Shown here in pieces: positions 33,341 to 39,842 of a stretch of 39,842 nt of DNA. Position 1 is the first letter of the stretch, and each line of letters begins with the position of its first letter. The notes under the pieces are model-generated. The model saw nothing but the letters and a program-made list of their open reading frames with translations. It had not been told where the DNA came from and searched no databases. A program made the position numbers and the translations under genes. The DNA is from DAONFI01 sp035403485 (lineage in GTDB: Bacteria > Planctomycetota > Phycisphaerae > SM23-33). The stretch is taken from positions 1-39,842 of the forward strand of contig CAZIAZ010000028.1 of the NCBI GenBank assembly GCA_964536835.1. Reading direction: 5' to 3'.

Positions 33341-33368
33341 ATTATACTCAGTCACTCAGCCTCTGCAA
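33341..33368 (-). promoter_or_regulatory. candidate sigma-70 promoter for purC-hisI
   Basis: TTGCAG and a perfect TATAAT with a 16-base spacer on the minus strand, just beyond the stop of the upstream kinase gene. A small TGTCC/GGACA hairpin lies in the leader. Confidence 0.7.
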
Positions 33369-33393
33369 TCCTTTGCGACATTGGAACAGAAAA

Positions 33394-34488
33394 TCATTTT
33401 GCATATTTTTTGACGATTTCCTGCATTTTATCGAATTTATTTTCCATGTCCTGTACCATTTTGAACTGCGTGCGGCAGCGGTCGAGGTTGTGATTTTCGC
33501 GATGAACTTTGAAATAAACGTCGCCGGAGAGATGGTCAGCCAGAAATCGCAAGCCTATTTCGAAGGTTATGAGTTTTGCGGAAAACGCGAGAAGCTCCAG
33601 TTCTCGCGGCGTCAGGAAATCCTTTGCCGCCGACAGATATCCGTGCGTCAGCCTGTCGAAAAGTTCGAGCGACATGGAGACTTTGTCCAGGTCGCGTTCG
33701 TCCTCGACGGCGGTGGCGGCGCCTATCCGTACCGAGTCGCCGAAGTCGTACATCGCTGCGCCTGGCATGACGGTGTCAAGGTCTATGACGCAGATGCCCT
33801 TGTCAGTCGCGTCGTCTATCATGACGTTGTTGAATTTTGTGTCATTGTGCGTGACGCGTTCGGGGATTTCGCCGTTTTTCAGGGCATTGACGATTACGCC
33901 GGCCATTTCGCGCCTGGCCATGGCAAAATCGATTTCCGGTTTGCAGCCGGCCGCGCGGCTGGCGATATCGCCGTTCAACGCCGTTTCAAACTGTTCGAAT
34001 CGCCGTATCGTGTTATGAAAATCCGGTATCGTGTCGTGCAGACGCGGCTGAGTGAGGTCGGAAACGAGTTTTTGAAAATTGCCGAACGCCCACGCTGCGT
34101 TGAAGATGTGTTGCGGTTTTTCAACGAGGTCGTAAGTTTTAGCGCCTTCGATAAATACGTAAGTACGCCAATAATTTCCGTCCATGATGCAGAAATTTCG
34201 GCCGTCTTTCGTCGGCACGAGCGTGAGGCATTGTCGCATGGGATTTCCGCCGGCGGCGACGATTTTCTTTCGCAGGTGTTTGGTGACCCGCGAGATGTTG
34301 TCCATGAGTTTTTCCGGCTCAGTGAAGATTTTGTGATTTATGCGCTGATGTATGAAGTGTCGCTCGACGCCGTTGCTGAATATGCTGCGAAAAGTATCGT
34401 TGATGTGTCCCGTCCCGTAAGGCACGGCAGAAACGAATTTGCCCTCGATGTCAAATTGTTCGGCGATTTTTCTGAGGTCGTAGTTCAT
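33394..34488 (-). CDS. N-acetylhexosamine 1-kinase-like phosphotransferase
   Basis: A 364-residue aminoglycoside-phosphotransferase-fold kinase. The catalytic loop is THNDTKFNNVMID with Asp216, and the metal site is VIDLDTV (Asp236, Asp238) followed by MPGAAMYDFGDSVRIGA. This pattern matches NahK/LnpB, which phosphorylates GlcNAc or GalNAc at C1 in the lacto-N-biose/galacto-N-biose route. It follows a sugar nucleotidyltransferase by 18 bases, which would use the sugar-1-phosphate. The sugar specificity is inferred from family likeness only. AGGA nine bases before the ATG is the ribosome site. Confidence 0.82.
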   Translation of the reverse strand: MNYDLRKIAEQFDIEGKFVSAVPYGTGHINDTFRSIFSNGVERHFIHQRINHKIFTEPEKLMDNISRVTKHLRKKIVAAGGNPMRQCLTLVPTKDGRNFCIMDGNYWRTYVFIEGAKTYDLVEKPQHIFNAAWAFGNFQKLVSDLTQPRLHDTIPDFHNTIRRFEQFETALNGDIASRAAGCKPEIDFAMARREMAGVIVNALKNGEIPERVTHNDTKFNNVMIDDATDKGICVIDLDTVMPGAAMYDFGDSVRIGAATAVEDERDLDKVSMSLELFDRLTHGYLSAAKDFLTPRELELLAFSAKLITFEIGLRFLADHLSGDVYFKVHRENHNLDRCRTQFKMVQDMENKFDKMQEIVKKYAK

Positions 34489-34506
34489 TACGGATGTTCC
34501 TCTCTT

Positions 34507-35418
34507 TTACGCCCAGAGATTTTTGGGATAAGTTTTTTGGGCTATCATGTTTCTGATAGCCCGTTCGACGACCGGTTTGTCTTCGCGATACGTTACGCCG
34601 TACCATTTTTCATTACAGGGCAGAACGGTTACGGCGGCTTTGTCTTCTTCCATCAACTGGTTGACCGCCAGCGGGATGAAGAACTCGGCCTTCGGGTTGG
34701 CGGCGTTATCCCGCACGAAACGCTCGAATCGTGGGCCGAGTTCGTCCATGAAACTCAGGGTGAATCCCCACATGTTCATGGAGACAATGGTTTCCGGTGA
34801 AATGTTTATCCACGTCGTGCCGTCGTCGTCGCTGTATTTTATGCCGTCGGTGAATTTCTGGATTCGTGTGCGTTCGACTATGCTAGCCAGTTTGTCATCC
34901 TTTACCTGGCAGCAGCCGCGGGCTACGTGGCCGAATTCGCTCACAGTGTTTTTGAGCGTGTAACCGACCATTGAATAGTCGTAATACCTGGCGTCGCGGG
35001 CATTTTTGAGATAATTCCCGATAGCCGCAAAACTGCCTCTGCCGTAAAAATCGTCGGCATTTATAACTGCGAACGGAGCCGTCACCGCGTCTTTCGCGCA
35101 AAGCACGGCATGGCCCGTGCCCCAGGGTTTGACGCGATTTTCGGGAACGTTCATGCCGGCTGGCAGCATATCGAGCTGCTGAAATACGTATTGAGTATCG
35201 ATAATCGGCTCGATATGGCGGCCGACCATGTCGCGGAAGTCTTTTTCGATATCGCGGCGGATTATAAATATTACCTTTTCAAAGCCGGCTTGCATGGCGT
35301 CGTATATCGAATAATCAATGATTATTTCGCCATTTGGGCCTATCGGGTCTATCTGTTTGAGTCCGCCGTAGCGGCTGCCCATGCCGGCGGCCATAACTAC
35401 CAGCTGCGGTCCTGTCAT
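34507..35418 (-). CDS. sugar-1-phosphate nucleotidyltransferase
   Basis: A 303-residue nucleotidyltransferase. AAGMGSRYGGLKQ (10-22) is the nucleotide-binding signature, and AVINADDFYGR holds the metal-binding Asp residues. It probably makes UDP- or dTDP-sugar from the product of the kinase downstream, completing activation of a salvaged hexose or hexosamine. It resembles the UTP-hexose-1-phosphate enzymes paired with NahK more than classical GalU. I start at ATG 35418, with AAGGA eight bases upstream and the signature at the usual distance; the frame stays open 25 codons further without a ribosome site. The upstream region has a perfect TTGACA near 35515 but no convincing -10 box. Confidence 0.85.
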   Translation of the reverse strand: MTGPQLVVMAAGMGSRYGGLKQIDPIGPNGEIIIDYSIYDAMQAGFEKVIFIIRRDIEKDFRDMVGRHIEPIIDTQYVFQQLDMLPAGMNVPENRVKPWGTGHAVLCAKDAVTAPFAVINADDFYGRGSFAAIGNYLKNARDARYYDYSMVGYTLKNTVSEFGHVARGCCQVKDDKLASIVERTRIQKFTDGIKYSDDDGTTWINISPETIVSMNMWGFTLSFMDELGPRFERFVRDNAANPKAEFFIPLAVNQLMEEDKAAVTVLPCNEKWYGVTYREDKPVVERAIRNMIAQKTYPKNLWA

Positions 35419-35649
35419 TGCTGTTTTCCTTATCTGTCCTGTAATTTTGTGAATATTGCATATACCGGCAGCACAGAGAGCTTCTCTGCACATTGCGCAT
35501 AAAAATTACAAAATATGTCAAAACTGCCAGAAAAGCAAGTTAAAAGGCCTGTCGCAAAGCTGGAAACAACGACATCCACTCTCTCCTCCGGCGCCGCTAC
35601 ATTAATTGCAGGGACAGCCGAATTTTGGATGTGGGATTTTTTTTATCTT

Positions 35650-36831
35650 TTATATGCTTTTGATGGCGGCAATCAACAATTCAAGCCCTTTGTGCAGGGT
35701 ATTACCGTCGATATTTAATGCCGGCACGAAACGCAGGGTATTGTTTTTGCCCGTGCAGGTTAAGAGGCCTCTGTCTAGTGCAGCTGCCGCTGCAGCTGCT
35801 GCTTTTACGTTTTTGTCGAAAGCTATGCCCAGCATCATGCCTTTGCCGCGTATTTCCATAACGCCTGGCAGCTTGGCATTTGTGAGAATTTCCAATGTTT
35901 CCCTGCCGTTGTCGATAGCCGCCTGTACGAGGTTTTCCTCTTCTATGAGTTCCGCGCTGGCAAGTGCCGCCGCTGCACATATCGGATTGCCGCCCATGGT
36001 GCATCCGTGGCTGCCCGGCCCGAGCACGTCAGCCCACTTCGGCGCAGCCATGCATACTGCCAGCGGCAGGCCGCCGCCGATAGCCTTTGCCGATGTCAGT
36101 ACGTCCGGCGTAATGCCGTAATGCTGATAGGCGAACCATTTACCGGTACGCGCCGGCGCAGTCCATACCTCGTCGCAGACCAGCAGCAGATTTTTATCGT
36201 CGCAGAGTTTCCGTAGCGATTGCATGAATTCGACCGTGGGCACGAATATGCCGCCTTCACCCTGAATTGGTTCGACGAAAATGCCGGCGGTTTCGTCGTC
36301 TACCAGTGCCTTGACGCTTTCGATATCGCCGTAGTTTGCCTTCATATTGCCCGGCAGCATGGGTTCGAAGCCTTTTTGGAATATTTCGGGCGTCAGGCTG
36401 AGGCTGCCCATGGTTCTGCCGTGAAAACAGTTATGGAAGCTGATTATTTTGTATCTGCCGTTGCCGGCGGCTTTGCGGACGAGTTTTAGGGCGGCTTCGT
36501 TGGCTTCTGCGCCGCTGTGGCAGTAGAAGATTTTTCCGCCGAACGCATGGCCGGTGAGTTTCTCCGCCAGCCGTACCTGCGGCTCATTGGTGTAGATATT
36601 GCCGTGACTCATCAGCAGATGAGCCTGCCTGCAGACCGCGTCCACGATTTTCGGATGGCAGTGGCCGGCGACTCCGCCCGCACCAAAGCCGGCCCAAAAA
36701 TCAATGTATTCCCTGCCGTCGGCATCATATATACGCGATCCCTCGCCGCGAACCATAGCTATCGGAAATCTGCCGTAATTGGGCATAAGCACTTTTTCAC
36801 TGGCTGCGACAAGGTCACTCTGAACGCTCAT
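35650..36831 (-). CDS. argD: acetylornithine aminotransferase-like enzyme
   Basis: A 393-residue class III aminotransferase with the ArgD length. CHSGAEANEAALKL, FHNCFHGRTMGSLS, EPIQGEGG, Asp220 in CDEVWTAPARTGK and the PLP Lys249 in SAKAIGGGLPL are visible. It most likely makes N-acetylornithine for arginine synthesis; succinyldiaminopimelate or ornithine substrates are possible. The conserved DEVQ is DEVW here (Trp223). A run of alanines (about 355-364) lies near the C-terminus. I start at ATG 36831, preceded by GAGG at six bases; a TTG four codons upstream overlaps that ribosome site. No other arg gene is present. Confidence 0.82.
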   Translation of the reverse strand: MSVQSDLVAASEKVLMPNYGRFPIAMVRGEGSRIYDADGREYIDFWAGFGAGGVAGHCHPKIVDAVCRQAHLLMSHGNIYTNEPQVRLAEKLTGHAFGGKIFYCHSGAEANEAALKLVRKAAGNGRYKIISFHNCFHGRTMGSLSLTPEIFQKGFEPMLPGNMKANYGDIESVKALVDDETAGIFVEPIQGEGGIFVPTVEFMQSLRKLCDDKNLLLVCDEVWTAPARTGKWFAYQHYGITPDVLTSAKAIGGGLPLAVCMAAPKWADVLGPGSHGCTMGGNPICAAAALASAELIEEENLVQAAIDNGRETLEILTNAKLPGVMEIRGKGMMLGIAFDKNVKAAAAAAAALDRGLLTCTGKNNTLRFVPALNIDGNTLHKGLELLIAAIKSI

Positions 36832-37149
36832 TTTGCACCTCAAAAAATACCTGTAATCATCATTGTAACTTTGAATAACTGTTTGCGAAAAACAACAAGA
36901 TTCAAGAAACAGGTTACTGGAAAGTTTTTAATTTTCAACTTACAAGTGCGGCTGGCATCATATTGAATTGAAAGTTGAATCTTTTAAGTTGCTTGTAATC
37001 TGTACCTTGTGACTTGAAGCTTCTATAATTCAATTCGGGTGGTTCATATTGTGTCGAACTTCAATCAGGCAGACTTTTGTACGTCCGGCGGAGGAATAAG
37101 TCAAGTCCCGGCCTTTGTTTTCGTGTGAAAATCTGGTAATATGTGACTC
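36832..37149. other. divergent intergenic region argD/dnaG with interlocked inverted repeats
   Basis: About 320 AT-rich bases with no gene I can support. TTCAACTT (36934-36941) is inverted at 36972-36979, and ATTGAATT (36962-36969) is inverted at 37027-37034, giving two interlocked pairs. CTTGTAA- and AACTT-like words recur. The dnaG promoter lies at the right end. Confidence 0.55.
37115..37142 (+). promoter_or_regulatory. candidate promoter abutting dnaG start
   Basis: TTGTTT and TAATAT with a 16-base spacer; the -10 box ends seven bases before the dnaG ATG. Transcription would begin at about the start codon. Confidence 0.55.
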
Positions 37150-38952
37150 ATGGCGATGTTACCAGAACAATTTATTCAGCAGGTTTTGCAGGCGACCGAC
37201 ATTGTGAGCCTCATAGAGCGTTACGTAGCCCTCAAAAAGCGGGGCCGTGAATTCGTGGGCCTTTGTCCGTTCCATGACGACAAACGGCCATCCATGTACG
37301 TTTCGCCGACCAAACAGATTTTCAAATGCTTCGCCTGCGGTGCCGGCGGTGATGCCATCGGTTTTGTGATGAAATACGAAAAGCTCTCGTTTATGGAGGC
37401 AGTTCGTATGCTTGCCGAGCAGGCTGGCATGGCTATGCCCCAGCTTGACCATCAGAATTTTGCTCCGGCTCAGCCGGGAATGGGCAAAAACGACCTGGCA
37501 GCCGTTACTGAATTTGCCGCGCGATTTTATCAGAATCAGCTTGGCAGTCCGTCGGGACAGGGGGCGCTGGCTTATGCCCATTCCCGCGGTTTGACCGATG
37601 AGACCATACAAAAATTCCGCATTGGTTTTGCGCCCGATTCATGGGATGCGTTCATAACCGCTGCGAGGCAGCAGGGTTTTGCCGAACAGCAGTTATTTGC
37701 CGCCGGCATGATGCGGCAGCGTGAAAATTCGTCTGGCGGTTATGACTGGTTTCGTAATCGCCTGATGTTTCCCATACGCGACCTCGGCGGCCGTGTTATC
37801 GGTTTTGGCGGCAGGGCGCTGGCTGACGGCGAAAACGCCAAATATCTCAACAGCCCCGAAAGCGTGCTGTTCGATAAGTCGTCGCTGGTATTCGACATGA
37901 GCCTGGCACGCGAAAGTATCGTTGCCAGCCGACAAGCCGTAGTCGTCGAAGGCTATATGGACGTGATTGTTCCGCATCAAGCCGGCGTGACGAACCTCGT
38001 TGCGACATTGGGCACAGCCCTGACCGAACAGCATGTCCGTCTGCTGGCTCGCTATGCCGAGGAAGTCGTTCTGATGTTCGACGCCGACACCGCCGGCGCG
38101 GCTGCTGCCCAGCGTGCGTTGGAACTTTTTATCCGGCAACAGTTCAATGTGCGGGTGGCGACGATACCGTCCGGTAAAGATCCGTGTGATATGGTTCTGG
38201 CGCAGGGCCCTGATGCGCTGCGGTCGCTTATTGCCGGCGCACCCGACGCACTGCAATACGTCTGGGACAGACGTTACGAGCAATATTCGCATGCCGACAA
38301 TCCTGCCGCGCGGCGAAAGATTATTGAAGATTTTTTGCAGTTGATAGCCAGCTCGGCGGCTTATGGTGCTGTTGATGCGGTACGGCAGCAGAATATTTCG
38401 CAGCATATTGCGCATTTGCTGAATATGTCGGCGATAGACGTAAATGGTCAGATTCGCAGGCTGGTCAGGAAAATCAAGCCGCGCGGCCTGGCTGCACAGC
38501 CGCAAACGCCTTCGCAATCAAACAGTACCATGTCACTCAGCCCCGAACGGCAGATACTCGAAGTTTTGCTGGATAAGCCGGAACTTTTTGATGAAATCGT
38601 TGAGCGTATAGATCCGCCGCATTTTGAAGATCCGCTCTGCCGCGCAATTGCCGAGCAGATTTGGCATATCGGCGTGGCTGGCAAGTTTACGTTGGAAAGC
38701 CTTATGGCTCAGCCGCAGTTTACTGAATGGCAGGGCCTTCTTGCGGAGCTTTCCTTTGCTGGCCAACGGCGGGGCAATCATTCCGCCACGTTAAACGACG
38801 CGGTAAATAAAATTCTTCAGCGGGAACATTATGATGAACTGACGCAGTTGAAGAATAATCTGTCTGATGACGACTCGCTCCGCAGCCTTGGCGAAAAACT
38901 CTCCCATGCCGCCAAACAGACCAACCGCCTCAAACGGCCGCGAATCTTTTGA
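37150..38952 (+). CDS. dnaG: DNA primase
   Basis: A 600-residue primase that makes RNA primers for the replication fork. The CHC2 zinc finger has Cys39, His42, Cys60 and Cys63; the catalytic core has RNRLMFPIRD and FGGRAL; the TOPRIM domain has Glu267 in VVVEGYMDV and Asp311/Asp313 in LMFDADTAG. A C-terminal DnaB-interaction region follows the linker near 455-465. Length is normal. An in-frame stop lies two codons upstream, so the start must be ATG 37150 or the ATG two codons later. There is no Shine-Dalgarno, consistent with a leaderless message. It is not next to rpoD or rpsU here. Confidence 0.96.
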   Translation: MAMLPEQFIQQVLQATDIVSLIERYVALKKRGREFVGLCPFHDDKRPSMYVSPTKQIFKCFACGAGGDAIGFVMKYEKLSFMEAVRMLAEQAGMAMPQLDHQNFAPAQPGMGKNDLAAVTEFAARFYQNQLGSPSGQGALAYAHSRGLTDETIQKFRIGFAPDSWDAFITAARQQGFAEQQLFAAGMMRQRENSSGGYDWFRNRLMFPIRDLGGRVIGFGGRALADGENAKYLNSPESVLFDKSSLVFDMSLARESIVASRQAVVVEGYMDVIVPHQAGVTNLVATLGTALTEQHVRLLARYAEEVVLMFDADTAGAAAAQRALELFIRQQFNVRVATIPSGKDPCDMVLAQGPDALRSLIAGAPDALQYVWDRRYEQYSHADNPAARRKIIEDFLQLIASSAAYGAVDAVRQQNISQHIAHLLNMSAIDVNGQIRRLVRKIKPRGLAAQPQTPSQSNSTMSLSPERQILEVLLDKPELFDEIVERIDPPHFEDPLCRAIAEQIWHIGVAGKFTLESLMAQPQFTEWQGLLAELSFAGQRRGNHSATLNDAVNKILQREHYDELTQLKNNLSDDDSLRSLGEKLSHAAKQTNRLKRPRIF

Positions 38953-39008
38953 TTTTGTGAATGAAATAATGGAGATAGTTGGCTGAATATTGGTTAGGCG
39001 AGAATCTT

Positions 39009-39052
39009 TCCCAATGATTTTTTATTATAAAACATTTCACATTGGGATTTTT
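39009..39052 (+). terminator. probable terminator after dnaG
   Basis: TCCCAATG (39009-39016) pairs with CATTGGGA (39040-39047), with a 23-base AT-rich loop, then TTTTT. The loop is long but the perfect 8-bp stem and U-run support termination of dnaG. Confidence 0.65.
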
Positions 39053-39120
39053 GTATCATAATCTTGACAAATCATTTTAGATATGGAAGATACGCTTTAT
39101 TGAATTGGCTAATTTTGAAT

Positions 39121-39193
39121 GCGGGCGTAACTCAATGGCTAGAGTGTCAGCCTTCCAAGCTGAATGTTGAGGGTTCGAGTCCCTTCGCCCGCT
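39121..39193 (+). tRNA. tRNA-Gly (anticodon TCC)
   Basis: A full cloverleaf: acceptor GCGGGCG/CGCCCGC, D arm ACTC/GAGT, anticodon stem TCAGC/GCTGA around CTTCCAA with anticodon TCC at 39154-39156, and T arm GAGGG-TTCGAGT-CCCTT. The discriminator is T and no CCA is encoded. TTGACA at 39064-39069 lies upstream but no well-spaced -10 box is seen. Its 3' half overlaps, on the other strand, the end of an integrase remnant, so it is the likely attachment site of an integrated element. Confidence 0.96.
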
Positions 39194-39512
39194 TATCTGA
39201 ATTTAACTGTAAGTCTTTATTCTCAAAAGGAGTTACAGTTTTCTTTTTATTTCCATCAAAAACGCCCGACTTGCTAAAATTTACCAAACTTTTACATATC
39301 TTATCAGAGTTTCGAGTCGAATAACGGGTAGAATTTTCTGCCCCGTCCGTACCGGTTATAGCTAACGCTTGGTGAAGCTCAAATTCCGGCAGCTTGGCAA
39401 TAGCTGAAGCCTTATCTTCCATGCTCAAATGCGTGTAATAAGCCAGAGTCAAGTCCATGTTTGAATGCCTCATCAAGCGAGTTGCTGTACGTCTTCTTAC
39501 AAAATGGTAGTT
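39147..39512 (-). pseudogene. truncated tyrosine recombinase (integrase) C-terminus
   Basis: The minus strand encodes TRLMRHSNMDLTLAYYTHLS, the end of a tyrosine recombinase: RHS holds the conserved third-box His and YYTH the nucleophile Tyr. The helix normally between the RHT-type box and MRHS is missing, and a TAA stops the frame at 39513-39515, so the catalytic Arg-bearing N-terminal part is absent. The frame continues through a low-similarity tail and ends RAKGLEPSTFSLEG, which is the antisense translation of tRNA-Gly. That readthrough is typical of integrases whose element inserted in the tRNA. I call it a remnant. Confidence 0.75.
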
Positions 39513-39842
39513 TTAAGGCCGTTAATTAAGAGAGACTTTTTGCTGTTGGATTTTCCTAATCCGTAACCGTTTACGGGAATATGCTATGAGTTGAGGGTAT
39601 GGTGTGCCTGTAAGGGTTGAGTTGACGGCAGCCTTGAAATAATGACATTTTATCCTGAAAGAAATTCCGACCAGAAGTCTTTTGAAATCGCCATTGAAGC
39701 TTACAAGAAGCAAATTTCTATAGCTGCTAAAGCGGTGGCGGTGTTTAGTGAAAATATAAAGAGCTTAGGGAATCGTCGCTTTGGTACTTATACTTTAACA
39801 AGAAATTCCAATTTCTCAGTTAATCATCAACTCTACAATTTT
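39194..39842. mobile_element. edge of a decayed element integrated at tRNA-Gly
   Basis: The integrase remnant lies directly 3' of the tRNA with its own 3' end toward it, the usual geometry for an element inserted into a tRNA 3' half and extending right. The segment is more AT-rich than the preceding genes. The right boundary and any second attachment copy are beyond the window. Confidence 0.5.
39642..39842 (+). CDS. hypothetical protein, partial (runs off right edge)
   Basis: An ATG-initiated frame stays open for 67 codons to the window edge. It starts MTFYPERNSDQKSF and contains a likely amphipathic helix with AYKKQISIAAKAVAVF. I recognise no family. The ribosome site is weak. It lies inside the putative integrated element. 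With only 67 codons it may be spurious. Confidence 0.4.
   Translation, partial: MTFYPERNSDQKSFEIAIEAYKKQISIAAKAVAVFSENIKSLGNRRFGTYTLTRNSNFSVNHQLYNF

Noticed and set aside
34505..34530. The end of the nucleotidyltransferase gene resembles the left end of the GAACCTATCC repeat (CTTATCCCAAAAAT then TGGGCG).
   Set aside because: The codons encode a YPKNLW-type tail that I believe is usual in this enzyme family, and there is no matching right end. I treat it as coincidence pending a genome search.
33199..34800. A 533-codon plus-strand frame opposite the kinase gene.
   Set aside because: Antisense shadow of purC, the NahK-like gene and the nucleotidyltransferase, all of which show strong motifs.
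39064..39096. Promoter for tRNA-Gly from TTGACA at 39064.
   Set aside because: The nearest -10-like TACGCT is 21 bases away, too far for a confident call.
1..39842. CRISPR arrays, toxin-antitoxin or phage-defence modules.
   Set aside because: No regularly spaced repeats and no recognised defence domains were seen; the only mobile trace is at the right edge.

Overview
The window is a mostly housekeeping stretch of a bacterial chromosome of moderate G+C content. No 16S or other taxonomic marker was compared, so the host call is an inference. An MJ0042-type zinc-ribbon protein, a very long sodium:solute symporter, a MoxR/DUF58/transglutaminase operon and an integrase remnant that reads antisense into tRNA-Gly all fit the Planctomycetes-Verrucomicrobia group, most likely a Phycisphaerae-like planctomycete.

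Layout. Positions 1-12337 are read on the minus strand. They hold fatty-acid synthesis (fabD, fabG, acpP, start of fabF), purE, a zinc alcohol dehydrogenase-like gene, methionine synthesis (metY and a metX-metW fusion behind a SAM riboswitch), a zinc-ribbon protein of unknown role, marC, truA, tsaE and infA. Positions 12690-23708 are read on the plus strand: rmuC, a TIGR03960-type radical SAM protein, an SSS-family symporter, pdxA, a Gfo/Idh/MocA dehydrogenase, a class III aminotransferase and a CCA-adding enzyme. Positions 23695-36831 return to the minus strand: moxR-DUF58-transglutaminase, folE, trkH-trkA, hisI, purC, an N-acetylhexosamine-kinase-like gene with a sugar nucleotidyltransferase, and argD. 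dnaG, tRNA-Gly(TCC) and the edge of a decayed integrated element close the window.

How genes work together. metY and metXW form one transcription unit for the acetyl/succinyl-homoserine sulfhydrylation route, with promoter, SAM-I aptamer and genes laid out contiguously. trkH and trkA make one potassium uptake system. moxR, DUF58 and transglutaminase genes are spaced or overlapped as an operon. The kinase and nucleotidyltransferase would convert a free hexosamine or hexose to an NDP-sugar.

Non-coding signals. The most interesting are a two-copy palindromic repeat family with GAACCTATCC ends (one copy with a nested palindrome inserted), both lying just after minus-strand stop codons; a stem-loop-rich leader before fabD; and several genes (rmuC, cca, dnaG, possibly truA) whose -10 box lies only 6-7 bases before the start codon with no Shine-Dalgarno sequence, suggesting leaderless transcripts. 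I found no clearly new multi-gene system. The metX-metW fusion, the repeat family, the fatty-acid leaders and the tRNA-Gly integration scar deserve the most follow-up.
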